Below, piece by piece: positions 38,819-52,300 of a stretch of DNA of 64,000 bases. A program made the translations under genes and the position numbers. The stretch covers positions 806,001 to 870,000 of the forward strand of contig WHVY01000003.1 in assembly GCA_022266195.1 (NCBI GenBank), given 5' to 3'. The first letter of the stretch is position 1, and each line of letters opens with the position of its first letter. The notes below the pieces were generated by a model. That model saw only the letters and a list, made by a program, of their open reading frames with translations. It was not told the DNA's origin and did not search any database. The stretch comes from Tetranychus cinnabarinus. Lineage: Eukaryota; Arthropoda; Arachnida; Trombidiformes; Tetranychidae.

Positions 38819-39266
38819 CGTGCTTAAACGAATGGCAATGAAGATAGAAAGAGAGAGAGAGAGAGGAAAAGAGGAAGATGGGGCTGATAAAAAAAGAGAG
38901 AGAAATATAAACGGAAGAAGACAGAAGAGACAAATAAGACAGAAACACAGTAAAATGCCCAGGCCAAAGGAGTTACATGGATATATTGCTGTAGATGCTG
39001 ATGAGGATGACAAAGATGATAAGAAGGATGAAGATGATGTGATGATGGTAAGAGTGAGAAAGATGAAATAGCACAGTTGTTTGGAGATGAATTGAAAACA
39101 ATTTAAGCAAACTGTCTCATTGTGTATACATATGAAAAAAAGGGAAAGAGGAGTAAATGGCGTTGGTTGATTTGTTTTGTCATTGGGCAGCTGATAAATT
39201 GTATTATTAATATCATTATTAAAATTGTGATATTAACTAACTGTTAATAAAACAAAACAAAAGGTT

Positions 39267-39302
39267 AACCAGTTTTAACCTGGTTGACCGGGTTAACCGG
39301 TT
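39267..39302. promoter_or_regulatory. cluster of Grainyhead-like AACC(R)GGTT sites
   Basis: In 36 bp there are AACCAGTT (39,267), AACCTGGTT (39,277), GACCGGGTT (39,286) and a perfect AACCGGTT (39,295), which also forms the palindrome TTAACCGGTTAA. AACCGGTT is the established Grainyhead/CP2 consensus. The cluster sits about 450 bp upstream of the inferred nervy start on the - strand, so an epidermal or neural enhancer or promoter is plausible. Function not shown. Confidence 0.3.
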
Positions 39303-41472
39303 AAGTTTTGGGTTCACAGACATTGCACTTTTGCATAATTTGTCATTTTTCAATCCATTGTCTTAAGCAAAAATTGCTGCCGATTGAAGGCGCTTCTTTT
39401 AAATTGCATTTTTATTTTATTTATTCAATCAGTTTTAATACAAAGTTCAAATTGTTTGAGTAAACATTGAGTCAAGTATTAGTTTCATCTATATTTAGGA
39501 ATGTAATGAAACTGTACATTCATACCTTTCAATTAGTTTATGATGTTATCCTCACCTTTTCTTCACGCGTTACCATCAGTTAATTTGATTTTATGATTTG
39601 TTTGCTTGCAAGATCAACTATCATTTAATCATACAGTATTTGCTCAGAATATTCTGTAAAGCAGATTATCCATTAATTTATACACACCGGTTACATGATG
39701 GTGATGATGCTGATATCATGACTTTCTTTTGTCATCATTACTAGATTTGCTTGACTCTGTGGATGACAGTTTCAGCTTGCAAAGCTTGAGATTTTACTTA
39801 AATTGAAGACACTTCATTGGACTATTTTGCATTATTATTGAAAAGGAACAAGAATTAAAACTTGCTGATTTAATTGAGGTATGCACATTGAAAAATTATA
39901 GCAGCACTGTTGATCAGCTGAAATTATAAATGATCAATTTTGCACGATTTGCATAAGATGAGCAAAGTTGAGCAAACATGAAATTCAATGAAAAAAAACT
40001 TATATAAATGCACATAAATTCACAACTGATAGACAAATTCGAGGCAAGAAATTTGGGGAAAAAACTTTCTTTTGTCGAGAATTTATGATTTGACCAAATC
40101 GAGAGCATCATCAGAACGATATCATTTATAATTTGTTATTTAAAGCAATGCTATTGATCGATTATTCAATGCAAATATAATAGCTACTAATCTGAAAACA
40201 TGATTTCTAAACTTTCATCCAGCACTGTGGTGTCATTCTGATGATTGAATTCTGATGTAAACTTTGCAAAAACAGAAATGTTGGAAAAAGGTTTAGAGAT
40301 GAGGGTTTTTGTTTAAAAACTTTGCTTCCTTGTTGACCAAGATCAGAGATCATTTTCAGCAAAGCAAACCATAAGAAATTAAGCGAATCAAGTGTCAATC
40401 TCATGGCTATGATGCCTTAAAAATACTGGAAAAGGTTAGAAAAGTGTGTTCTTATTATAAAAGCTCGTTAAGATAATTATGTAGATCTTTATTAAGTTTT
40501 TGCTCATTAGATGATTCAACAATTTTAATATCAATTGCTTTAGTCTATGCATTAGTAATTTCTGACTTAACATGAAGCTCAATGGGAGAAAGCTTTTAAA
40601 ATTTTGAAGGAAAGATTCAAGAATGCATTCGGTAATCGCAAGAAACATTTCAAGTGAAAAATATCATAAACTATTTGAGGATCTTTGGATCATCTAAAAA
40701 TTGTGATCAAGTTACTATTGATTATCATTCTGCTAAATAATTCAATGTTTTTTTCAATTGAAAAATGGTTTAATTCATTAAAATGTTAGAAACTTGAATT
40801 GTGCAGCTCAATAAATAAAGTTGATTTCTTTTAATTAGCATTACAGCATTTACTATTACAATAACATCCGTACTCATTTTATAAATGTAAAGGTTAATTG
40901 AATGATTCTACATTCTTCATTGAAAAAATAGTCCAATTGAAAGAACCAGAATCTTAGTAGTAAAGGTTCATCCTGGCAAACACTTCATTACAAACGTCGC
41001 TTGTACATTTGGCGTATTTATGTAACAGTCTAACAATAAGTCTTGTAAGTAACTTGACTGACTCAAAGATGGACTGACAGGCTGTTTTGCACCAAAAAAA
41101 AATGAGTCAAGATCGCGACTATTGGTCATAGTAGTGGTTACAGTTTGATTATTAAAGTTGATTTGATTCTAATAAAAGTTTCATTTTAAACGGACATAAA
41201 GATTACTCAACCTTGTGAATGAAAGATGTCAATGGTTGGTAAAAAAAGCGAGTGTAAAAAATAGAGAGTTAAAGTATGTTAATCGAACCAGTTCGAGGTT
41301 GAAATATGGGCAACAATGACAATGATGCCAAATGTTGTAAGGTTAGAGGTTAACGGTAAAGAGTGAGATAGGAAAGTGATGATAAATGGGAGAGTGAGTA
41401 AAGCAAGTCAAGGGAACAAAAAGAGGGATAAAAATGCAGATAAAGAGGCGAGAGGTGAGATGCAGTCTACAG

Positions 41473-41561
41473 ACGGTCTATTGATAGACCATCGGTTCAT
41501 CTCCTTACCACCCACCCTAGGTCTTCCTCCTCCTTATCCTTACCACATGGCATTCCCCTAA
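41473..41561 (+). CDS. isolated GC-rich terminal exon candidate (possible last exon of spineless)
   Basis: An 89-nt open segment of about 49% GC in roughly 30% GC DNA, preceded by TCTACAG. Two leading bases, then codons reading GLLIDHRFISLPPTLGLPPP, followed by YPYHMAFP and TAA. A polyadenylation signal AATAAA follows at 41,680. The Pro/Tyr-rich end looks like a real protein C-terminus rather than random translation. Its entry phase equals the exit phase of the 26,200-26,242 spineless exon (C + AC = His), so it could be the spineless 3' end across a 15-kb intron containing the NRF and nervy genes on the other strand. It could equally belong to an unseen + strand gene. No family recognised. 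Confidence 0.35.
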
Positions 41562-41679
41562 ACATTAATACCCATCGAACTTGGACATTTACAAACGTTC
41601 AAATCGAGGCAAATAGGGTTTAACACGGGAAAAGCAACAAAGGTAAACTATTGAACCCTTGAACCGTTAATCGACTGTG

Positions 41680-41685
41680 AATAAA
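41680..41685 (+). terminator. AATAAA polyadenylation signal
   Basis: Canonical hexamer 119 nt after the stop of the isolated + strand exon. AATAAA is common by chance in AT-rich DNA, so this is supportive only. Confidence 0.3.
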
Positions 41686-44600
41686 AACAAAAAAGGCAAA
41701 AGGCACTTTTTGCGAGCAAAAAGAACGAATGCTTTTCCAATTCTTCTTTTTTTAATAACAGCAATGTTAATCAACAACAATTGAGACAGTTTAATCATTT
41801 GATAAATGCAATATTAACACAATCAAAAAGTTGACTGTTAAACCCTATTAATTGGTTATATGTCAATAACAACAAGCTGTGTTGATGAAAACATGTTTTT
41901 AAACATGTCTGTTGATGACATTTGAATGAATCGTAAAACGTTTCCAATGCTTTCCATGATTTCGTGTCTTCGTCATAAGCAAAGATAAATGATAAACATT
42001 TAACTAACCAGCAAATTGTTCAACAATTTAGGAAGAGCAATTAAATTTGGAGAAAACATTTTTCCATGAAAGTTCAAGTTCAAATGGTAGAAAACATTGA
42101 AATTGAAACTTTCGAGTTTTGATTAAAATTTACTTTTTTTGCTTCTCTTTCCATCGATTGTGAACAGTTTCAATTGTCAATGATTAACCATTGAATCAGC
42201 TAACAGCTAAGCAAATAGTGAACCAGTTTTTTACAGTTTTTCATCTTCTCTTGAACTTCTCTCTTCACAAACATTACTAATTTATTTATACTTTTTGTGT
42301 GTTTTTTTTGTTGCTTGTTTGTTGCTCATCATAACAGGATAAAGATGAGGATAAATAGCTAAGAAAATAGGTTATAACCAGAATTGATGAGAACCAGGGA
42401 ATGAGTAAAATCGACACATGATATGGCTTCCAAGGAGTGAACCATTTCGATTCCATGGGAAATAATTTGCTTCCAAAAGGAGATAAAACTGAATTGTTCG
42501 TAATGAAAGAGGAAAGATAAAGATGATGATGAGAAGGAAAAGCAAGTGCAAAATGTCGATATATTCCCATGGTTAACATGGATTCTGTACTTTGATATCA
42601 GAAAATATTATCATTTCAAGAAAACTCATTTTCAATCTTTCACTTGATTAGTATTTTCATGTTTTCCTTTTGTTTCCCTCTTCTCACAAATCGACAGTTA
42701 TTTTGGTATTTTTGGTGTCATTTTCAACCTTTATTTTGTCTCTTCATTCAAGTTTGTTTTCAGGTTCAGTTTGTTGATTGTGAATGAAAAACTTTTGGTT
42801 AAATTAATTTACTTTCAGTAAGCTAATCAAATGTTTAACCGTATAAGCTGAGTAAATGATTGACACAGTTTTTTTCATTGAATTTATGTTGATTTTATTC
42901 AAGGTTTTCTCGCTTCTCTTTTCTTTTGCTTTACCTTTTCGCGTCTACACTTTTTACCATCAGTTCATTGGATTCTGAATTTTTATTCTGGGAATTGTTC
43001 AGCTGATTAAATAATTGGTTCGTTTGTAGTAAAACACAGCTGAATTATCCTTTTTCCGGTTTCATCGATTGTGTAAGGCTATATAAGTTTGCATTTATTG
43101 TTGTGTAAACAGATTCATATTTACAAGTTTATTCAATTTTAACAGGTTCACCGGTTAATTGTTTCAATTTTACTCTGCAAAATGATTGTTAGTCTAGTTT
43201 GGATTAATTTAAACAATTAAAATACAAATAACAATACAAGATAACCCAATGATATTGAAGCCAAGTCGAGTTAAGCTTTGGGTTAAAATGTTAACTCAAT
43301 GACTGTTGAAGGAAAACCAGAAAAATAAATGTTTACTTTAAATCAACTTTAGTCATCTAATTGTTCAACATTACAGTTGCTTCAGACTATTCAGTGACAA
43401 TTACAGGCCAAAATAACCGAAGAGTGTTTCAACTTGAATAAGCTTGGTCAACAAGCAGGTAAAATGGGTATCAAAATGGGAAAACCAGTTTTTATCAAGA
43501 ATATTTGTCCATTTGTTGGTAAATTAAAAATCAAATATCGACCGTTTAATGATCATTTTAAGCAAAGGTTTTGTTTCATTTGACTTGGAACTTTTCAATT
43601 TGGAAAAAGTAAAATTTCGTTTTTGTTCATTTTGATTAACCTTTGTTTCATTGTGAGTTTAGGTGTTTCAATCTGAATCGACTGTAAATAGGCTGATGAG
43701 CACATTCCAAGTCTCAAGTTGATCAATTACCAAATTGAATAATTAACAGATTTTCCTTTTGTCAGTTTGTCCTTTTCCCCCGGTATAACGGAGTTGAGGT
43801 CAATGGTCAAGTAAAAGGAAAACATTGAGATGGACTTTCCGTTTTTATTGTCCATTGGGTCAAAATGTGTTGACCTCTTGCCAGACTCCTTGTGAGCTTG
43901 AAAAATGTATTCAAATTGCAACACAAAAGACCTTTTCTTATCCTCATTAAAAGAGAGAAGCAAAAGGTTCATCACTTTTCCGGAAACTTGACAACAGTTG
44001 ATATCAATTTTACCTTTTCCAGTCATCTTACCTAAGCAAACCTTTCCTCTTTAGTCAATATTGTTACCTCAATAATTATCAAATGAACCTTTTATTCACA
44101 CAACTCATGAGTCCATCATTTTAAATTCTGATTGATGAATAACAGTTGAAATAGAAAGGAAATTATCTTCATCTCTCTTCTCCTTTTTTTTACTTTTCTT
44201 CTTGTTCAACAAGATTTGTCTTCTTATTACTGAGTTTTCCCTTTGAACATTTCCATGTGTATCAGTTCCCATGGTTGGTAAATATCTCAAGTAAAAACGC
44301 TTTCACCATTTAAACTGATAAACGATTTGGAAAAGGAAAAGTAATGATGGAAAAAAGTGCAATAAATTTGATCATTTCAAAGTTGAACCATCGATTGAAT
44401 TTTAATGATTTAATGAATTAGGGAAAAGGTGAAAATGTTTAAAAGTGAATAAGTTAATTGGTAAAATATGAGCTCAACAGCATCTTGCAATGATGAAAAA
44501 CTGAGTAAAGATGATGATGGGTGAAGAGATGGAGTTTGACTGGGAGTGAAAAGGCAGGAAAATGTATAACATATTGTTTGTCCGATATTAGAAGAGAGAG

Positions 44601-47600
44601 AAAAATCGATTAACAAAAAAGTGTGATTATTCTGGATCAAGTCAAGATGAAGAGATGAAGAGAGGATGAGAAAGTCTATGAGTCCGTGTTAACCTGAAAC
44701 ACGTTGATAACGGTGGCTCAGCTTATAGTTTAGCTTAACTTGGTATACAGTTTATTGGTGAAAAGTGTTTACAGGGGAAAAAAGGAAGAAGAAGAAACCT
44801 TCTTAAGACTATCTCTAAAAGTCAGATTGCTAACGATTCTCATAAATTGTGTGTTACCTTCTTGTTAAACATGTAATACTGTTATGTCTTTCCAATCACT
44901 GAGTAAATATCGATTTAATTTCATCTTTATCATCTTTTTCCTACCTTTTGATAAATCATGTAAAAACAATGAGTAAAGGTTTCAACAGTTGGTTAACAGT
45001 TTAAACTCTGGTTAAAATAATGAACAATAACCCGATCTCAACCAGTTTGAGTTTACCGGTTAAACAATGGATCTGATAGGGAAATCGGATCCACTTTGAT
45101 TTAAGATACGATCAAATCCATTATTTTTTAGGTGAATATTGTTTTATATTTTGTTTATTGTTTCAGTGATTGTTGATTAAATCTTGATTTTGGTCTCAAT
45201 TATTGGTTTGGTTTTGTTTAATTGAAGTAATTTTTGTATTATTGAAGTGTGCTTGGAGTTAGAGTCTAAATTTTGGGTTTTTAACTTAAAATGTTCAATG
45301 TGATTGTCTATCATCTGGTGAGATTTTATTTTCTAGAAATCTTTTTCTGCTTTCAACTAATTTGAGCAGCTATTTTGTGATGGAATCAGCTTTATTCATC
45401 ATGATTAAAATGTTACTAATGATTGAAAGCAAATGGTGTTTAACAAACAGCAGACTTGCTATGAATTTTTTTTGTGTGTGTAGAGTGTTCATTGACAGTG
45501 AACATTTCACTTTTATTTGCCTGTATACTTGGAAAGGTCTGCTCACTGTTATAAAGATGAATTATGAACATGATGGAGGCCAATAGTTATCTAAATATTG
45601 AATCCAGGCTTACCGTTCAGTTTGAAAACAGATAAAACCTGATTCAATTCATAAACACTTATGATATAAAACATGAGTCTGTGTAAGGCCATTCCACTAG
45701 AGCTAACATGAAACTGTCCAGAGATTTACTTGTTTAGGCTCAATTTTTACCCTTGCAAGTGTTTTTTACGCTATTGATTTACCATTACAATACAATTAAT
45801 AAGTGAAATGCCCAAATCACTCAGCAATCCAATTCTGTATTTTGAGATAAAAGTTCAATTCCAATATTAAACCATGAAAAAATGAAACCTTTTCAAGATT
45901 GAATCAAACCCAATTTAGACTTTTAATTGACTCTCACCTAACCCAAAAAGGCTTCAAATTAACCCAATAAAGTTGGACAATTTCAACAGTAACTCCAAGA
46001 TCGGTTTGGGTTTAGGTGCGTATTAAACCAGTGAACAAACCATATCACCAGATCGCTTGATTTAAATCTTGATAATTGTGAATGATTCCGATGAAATATC
46101 CGTGGACTTTACAGGTGGTTTGATGAAGCTACAGAGTAAGAAATTTACTGAAAAAGATAACTCAACAGATAAGATTTTCGGACAATTTGGTGCATTTTTG
46201 TGATGTTTGTTTTCAATCAATTTTTACATCTAAAAGATGACTAGACTTGGAGTATAACTCAAGTATATTGGGATAAAAGAGTTATTGAATCAACAAAATG
46301 AGAGAATCTATTGTTCGCTATCAAATAAACTCTAGACATTTCATGAGAAAATGTGAATCAATTTTCTTGAAATGTTATCAGCTTCTTGTTTCAATGATAA
46401 TGCAAAATGATCTGAAATGTGTGTTCAGTAAAGAGTCAAACTGTGCACAAAACAGACATCAATTTTTAGCCAACCTTAAACTGAAAACATGAAACTCTGT
46501 TCTTGTCAGGGAACGATTATTGTCCGAAAGAATGTCAATAATTGAACTGAATTTCTCAATGAAACAAACGGCTTGGAAAGAGTGGGAAAAAAAGATGTCA
46601 TTGGAACTCATTTGGAAGCAAAAATGTTTCTTGTTTTGTGTGGTTTTTCACTGGACTCTTGGTTTTCATGTTTTCTTCCCTGTTCCATGAAGAACGATGA
46701 AAAGAAAGACAAAGCTCGTTCTAAATCCTTTACAATAACAGTTGAATAACAAGAGCAATACAACAAATAAACATGGTAAAGCAACAAGATGATGATAAAT
46801 ACAGAAGAAGAGTAAAATTCAAGATGAAATATTGATTCTTGTTTGAAGAAAATTTTGTCTTTTCCTTTTTTTAAAGAAGAAAAATTGTTGACAAGTTTTC
46901 TTTTCTCTTGTTCATCATTGATATCATGATTGCCAGTTGATATTGATGTTGATCATGAAGGACTGATTATGACAGGATAAGGAAAACCCCTTGAGAAAGT
47001 GTCTCTCTCCGGTGAACCTTTCATTTCACTTGCAATTGCAACTCGAAATTAGGAATTTGCTGTCAGAATCAGTTGTTCCTCGTTTCCTCAGGTAAATTGC
47101 TTTTCACTATTAACTTGTTTCCATCATTTTTTTTCATCATTTTTATCATCACAATTCCAGGTTTCTTTTTCTCTTCATCTTCTTTCACTTTCAAGTCCAA
47201 CTTTAACCCAAACAAATGATTAAACTTTGACACCTGATCAAATCTGGTTAATTGCTGTCTCTTATGAGATTGACATTTTTGGGTAAATTTTTTTCCATTC
47301 AAGATTTATTTCCATTTCTGGTGAAAAAAGGTCCTGATTAACCTCAGCATGGTGGAAGCTCTGTTTCAATTTTTTCACTTTCCGTCATTTCCATGCAATT
47401 TATGATTATTAATTGAAGCAACAACTAAAACAATTACAAAATTTAAACCCACAACTTGGCTATAAGACAAAATTGAGTGTCAAGTCTTTTTATGCTTTAT
47501 TGGCTTTTATTGGCATTTCAACTGTTCATCAATTTTTGGTTAAACAATTGAATTAACATTGCTAACTAATATTGGGTTAAATGTCAGTAAAGTTCTGGTT

Positions 47601-49347
47601 GAATGAGAAGAGAAATGAATGTTACTTTTGGAAATAAAGCTTTTTCTCTGTTTTCTAGCTTTGAATAAACTTTTCATCCTTTCATCATCTTCATCTTCTT
47701 CTTCTTAGTTTTTGCTTGCCTGTGATCTCATAAACATGTTGTTACAGAGACTTGAGTTGATTGTTGGCTTATTGTTGTTGACTGAGAGTTGTGTTCACTT
47801 GGCTGATGAACAACACTAAGAATGAAAGTTTAGTTTTTCATTCTAATAACGGAGTCTGGTGAAGTGTCGATAAGGAAGCAACGGCATCAAACCATTGGTA
47901 AAGACAACACCTTCATGTACTCTGCTTCATATGATAAGACCTTTTCTCCCTCAACCATCTATCCTCATCCTCATCATCATCCAACTCATTCACTTTGCTC
48001 TCTTCCTCTTTTTCACCCAAACAGTAACAGTCTGTTACGATACATGAAATTTATCCATCCAATACACACAATGATCAAGAGGTAACGAGTTTCATCTTTA
48101 CTTTACACCTTCTCATCATCTCCCTTTGTTCATCATCATTCTCTCTCTCTCTGCTTCTCATGGGATCAGCTTAGAAGTATTAGTTGAAACAGAGAAGAGA
48201 AAAAGAAAGACATTTTTCTATTCATTTTAACCATCAATGTGTCAACTTTAGTCTTTCATATCAGTTAATTTGTCATCAAAATAATGAACCAAAACAATCC
48301 GATGAAACCATTCACTTTGTTTCAGGCCTGAAATCAAATTAAAATCAATGGTTAGCTGACAATCAGTTTTAGTCAAGTCCTCATTAGAATTGACATTTCA
48401 AATGTTTACAATTTACTGGTAAAAATGCAAATGGATCAATGATTTGGGTTCAGCTTTAGTCAATGTGATTTAACCAAAATGATTATTAGGAGATCAGTTT
48501 TGATTCGACTAAAAGTGAATCTAATTTAATGTCTAAGATCGATATTTTGTTTGCCATTTGAACGGTTTATCCTTTTGGTTAAGCGGTCAATGGGACTGTT
48601 GGTCAATTGTGTTTTTTGGGATCAAATGGTTTGGGTATGCAAATGAAACAATTGAATGAACTTGGTGTTATAAGGTGAAAATGGATAAGTTGATTGAAGA
48701 AATCAATCGATTTTAATGTGGGAAGAAACGCGACTGTCTCTTGTTGCTAATATCATTGATATTTTCATATTCTTGTTGCCATTAGATTGTTACTGTTGTT
48801 ATATCGACATTGATCATCATTCTCATCATTATCTTCAGTATTCCTGATGATAATCAAGTCTTCTTTTCTTCAAGAAAAACATAAAGTAATAGGATGAAGG
48901 AGAGACTTACGGGTGCCCTCATCTTTCCATGGTACAAGAACATTTTCAATATCTTTTTATTTTGCTGCTTCTTTCCTCTTCCCCTTTCCAGAATCATGAT
49001 GATACAGAAGATGAAAGAGATTTCCTGAGAAATAAATCATCTGTAACTTTTTACTTGAGCTGTTTTAGATCAATATTAGTCTACAGATCAACACGATTCA
49101 CAAATTATCTCCATTTAACTCTCAATCTATCATATATAATTATCGACTGATAACTATTTTGTCACAACTCGTGTGTCCAAATCAAGGAATGAGAAATTAA
49201 ATGTAAAAGTCGAAAGGAAACGTGCAATTAAATTGAGTAGTTTAAATTTGAATCAAAGTATTGAACTTTATCTGAATTTCCATGATAGTAATTCGATGAG
49301 AGATTGAACAAATTTCTGTCTAAAAGTCAATAATGAATGGCAATTGA

Positions 49348-52300
49348 TTAGAGAGGTTCAAATTTAAGGTAAACTGGTCCATCTGGGTTTAAAATTGAGG
49401 TTGGCACTTTGAATTTGATTGGATCCATTGTTTTCTCGCAAAAAGTAATTCGATATTTGGACAGAATTGTGGTTAAAAATTTTCGAGCCTCAAGATTGGC
49501 CAAATTCATTCCAAGACAGGTTCGACCACCAAATCCATACGGCAAAAATGCAGCTGGTTCAATGCTTTTACTGTAAATCAAAATGAATAAAAAAAATTCC
49601 TGTCATTTGATACAAGTTAAGATAATAGTATTTTGTCGATTCGAGTCTTGGAACAGTCGCGTCGAAATTAAATTAGAATCAAATATCAAGCTCAACAATG
49701 AGAAAAACTATGAGAATTGAAATTTTCATGTTTTGTTTGCTAAAAGAACTTGAGATTTTTTTAAAATTAAATCTAAAGATTCCAAGAATCAGCTTTGCTT
49801 TGATCTTTTTTGGGTGAATTTTGATTTTAGATTATTTTGAATGGATTGAAATGAATTATCTTAACCTAAACAATCTCGTCTATTAATATTAATAATGTTG
49901 AATAAAGTTTACCTATTATCTGGAGAGAATCTTTCAGGATCAAATAACCATGGATCAGTCCAATAAACATCTGAATGATGAATCTGCCAAACTGGTGCTT
50001 CAACAACCCAACCTTTTTCAATGGTTAATCCTTCAATGTTTACAGTTTGGGAAGCTTGTCGGTTAACCACTGAAATTGGAGGCGGATAATAGCGCAACGA
50101 TTCAAGCCAAACCTAGAAATTAGATTGTAATAAACATTAGTTGAATGTTGCTTTAATTTCAATTTCAATTACCATATCAATGTATGATCGTTCATTTGAT
50201 GGTTCAAGGTGTAAATCAGATCTAATTTTATCCTGAATGTGTTGATGTTTAGCAATTAAATAAAGACAAAATATCAGAGCATTTGCTGTTGCCTCGAAAC
50301 CAGCCAGAACAATCAAGTAAATGTTTCCTAAACAAAAGCAAGAAATCAATGAAATTGATTAAACAGTTTAGAGGTTTGATGAGATGAAAATTCAACAGGT
50401 TAAGTAAATTATCATTTCATTGAAATTGAAATTCATAATTAGTCAATGTGCTGCAATCACATGGATAATTGTATAATATGTTTGCATAAGATGATAAGGA
50501 TTCTGGTTGATCTTGAAGATGAGTTTATCAGTAATGGTTATGAGAGTAAAAGGAAATTTTGATGACATTTGGAATAGGAAAAATTACTCAGTTTGACTGG
50601 TCATGGAGAGGGTTAAATATATTGAAATAAGCAGTTAATATTGGAACCTTTGAGAGATTATTTTCGACATAACCTTAAATGGTGAGAAAGAAGGAACTGA
50701 GGAAAGGTAAGAATGAAAATGCAAGTTGATGGAGAAGAAAAGATGAAAAGATTATGCTTATTCAGTTTAGATGGTAACAGCAGGATGAAAGTGAAAAACA
50801 ACAAGAACAAGAAAATACAGCATCAATATCATGATGATTATGATGATGGAAGAGAGTGAGAAGGGGAAAGAAGGTAGCTGATTGAATATGATGTTTTGGC
50901 CAATTTTAAGAGCAAAATATGTATTACGATTGGAAACACACATTGAGCTGTGAACAAAAAAGAGCAACAATTCATAACTAAAAGGCTATATAATTATTGT
51001 AACTGTTCAATATGACCAACATCATCTAATTCAGATTCAACCATAAGGTTTATTTCCAACATTTTTTCTTCCTTCTTCTTCTTCTTTTTCATATTTCCAT
51101 CTTCTTGCTTGTTTCAATTTAATAGCCATTCCATAAGATTTAACCTTGTGATCCAGAAAACCGTGAAAACTCAAGATGTTGCAAGGGAAAAGGATGGAGC
51201 TGGAAAAAAGAGGAAAATATTAGCCAAGGAGTTGTTGATGCATTATGAAAAGATGAAAATGAGGGAAAAGATGATCTTGATGCAGGAAATTTGGCTAATT
51301 TTGGACTTGCTTTTCCCAAATATTCAACTGTATTTATAGTTGAAATTCCTATCGTTTTAAAATCCTTTTGCTTTTAAAATCCTTTTTTGACAATAAGCTC
51401 GCTTAGTGATGAATAGCCAGCGTTATACAATGTTGAACAACAAAAGGTTTACTTTCACAATTATACGCTTTATGGTAAATTTTGTCCTCAAAGGTCATCA
51501 GCAGTTATCTTTGGTTTCCCTTTTTTTGTCCGTACTTTCTCTGGCATTTAATTATCGTCATTGGACATCATCATCATTATCGTCCTTTACCTTCCTTTTC
51601 AAAATCCTTTCAATCATGGGTTAGTTGAGGCAAAGCGTCTTATGACAATCATCTTGATATAACTCTGTAACCAGAGACGACCCATAAATAGATTAACCAT
51701 TAATTTCTGGTTTATTTGGTTCTTGGTTAATTTTCAACACTTTTGGTCTTCCTTTTATACCTAAATTGATGGTTATTTAAGGCTTTTTTCAACTTCTTTT
51801 TTCCTTTTCAAACGAGATTAAGTAAAACTCATGATAAATTAAGGGCAAAATAGTCTAATCCATTAGTAAATTATGATTTAAATGACTGAGTAAATAGTGT
51901 TTGAGAAAGTAATCGAAGTCAATTATCGTTATGTAACTAATGTGTGGATCACATTGAATTTAAATATTATGTAAAATTTCAATTCGATTGGTAATGATGA
52001 GGGAAGGGTAACAACATGACAGTTCTTACCAGTAAATTCTTGTTGAGTCAATTTTTCTTCTGCTAAAAAGGTTAACATGGCTTTCAGGAAGACGACTTTC
52101 TCATTTTGCTGATTGTCTTTTCCTTTGGAATCGAGAAATTGTTTAACTTGATGTTTAAGATGGCCAACAATTGTGTCTGTCATTTTACCAGCAGTTAGAT
52201 AATTGTTGATGAAGGTTAAAATGGAGGCGAAAAAGGGAAACATTTCACCCAACAAGACTGCATTGTTGAATGCATTTTCAAAAAAGTCAACAACAGCTTG

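Larger units (their letters stand above)
38819..49347. other. intergenic / possible nervy 5' region
   Basis: No complete gene. I searched the - strand for an upstream nervy TAFH exon (motifs like PLRPFVIPFL) and saw none. A - strand fragment at 48,911-48,922 (ATGAGGGCACCC followed by a strong GTAAGT donor) could be a short 5' exon, but this is weak. A CA/AG-rich stretch at 38,830-39,070 precedes nervy and would be its 5' flank or UTR. The Grainyhead-like cluster at 39,267 and the + strand exon candidate at 41,473 are listed separately. An 18-bp hairpin (ACATGTTT/AAACATGT) at 41,891-41,908 is flanked by two GTTGATGA copies. Confidence 0.5.

Noticed and set aside
38751..39071. + strand 106-codon frame rich in Arg/Glu/Asp
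   Set aside because: Purine-rich simple-sequence translation overlapping the inferred nervy 5' exon and flank; no motif.
43727..44026. - strand open frame considered as a nervy TAFH exon
   Set aside because: A superficial resemblance in one short stretch (KVMNLLL), but none of the TAFH core (PLRPFVIPFL) is present.
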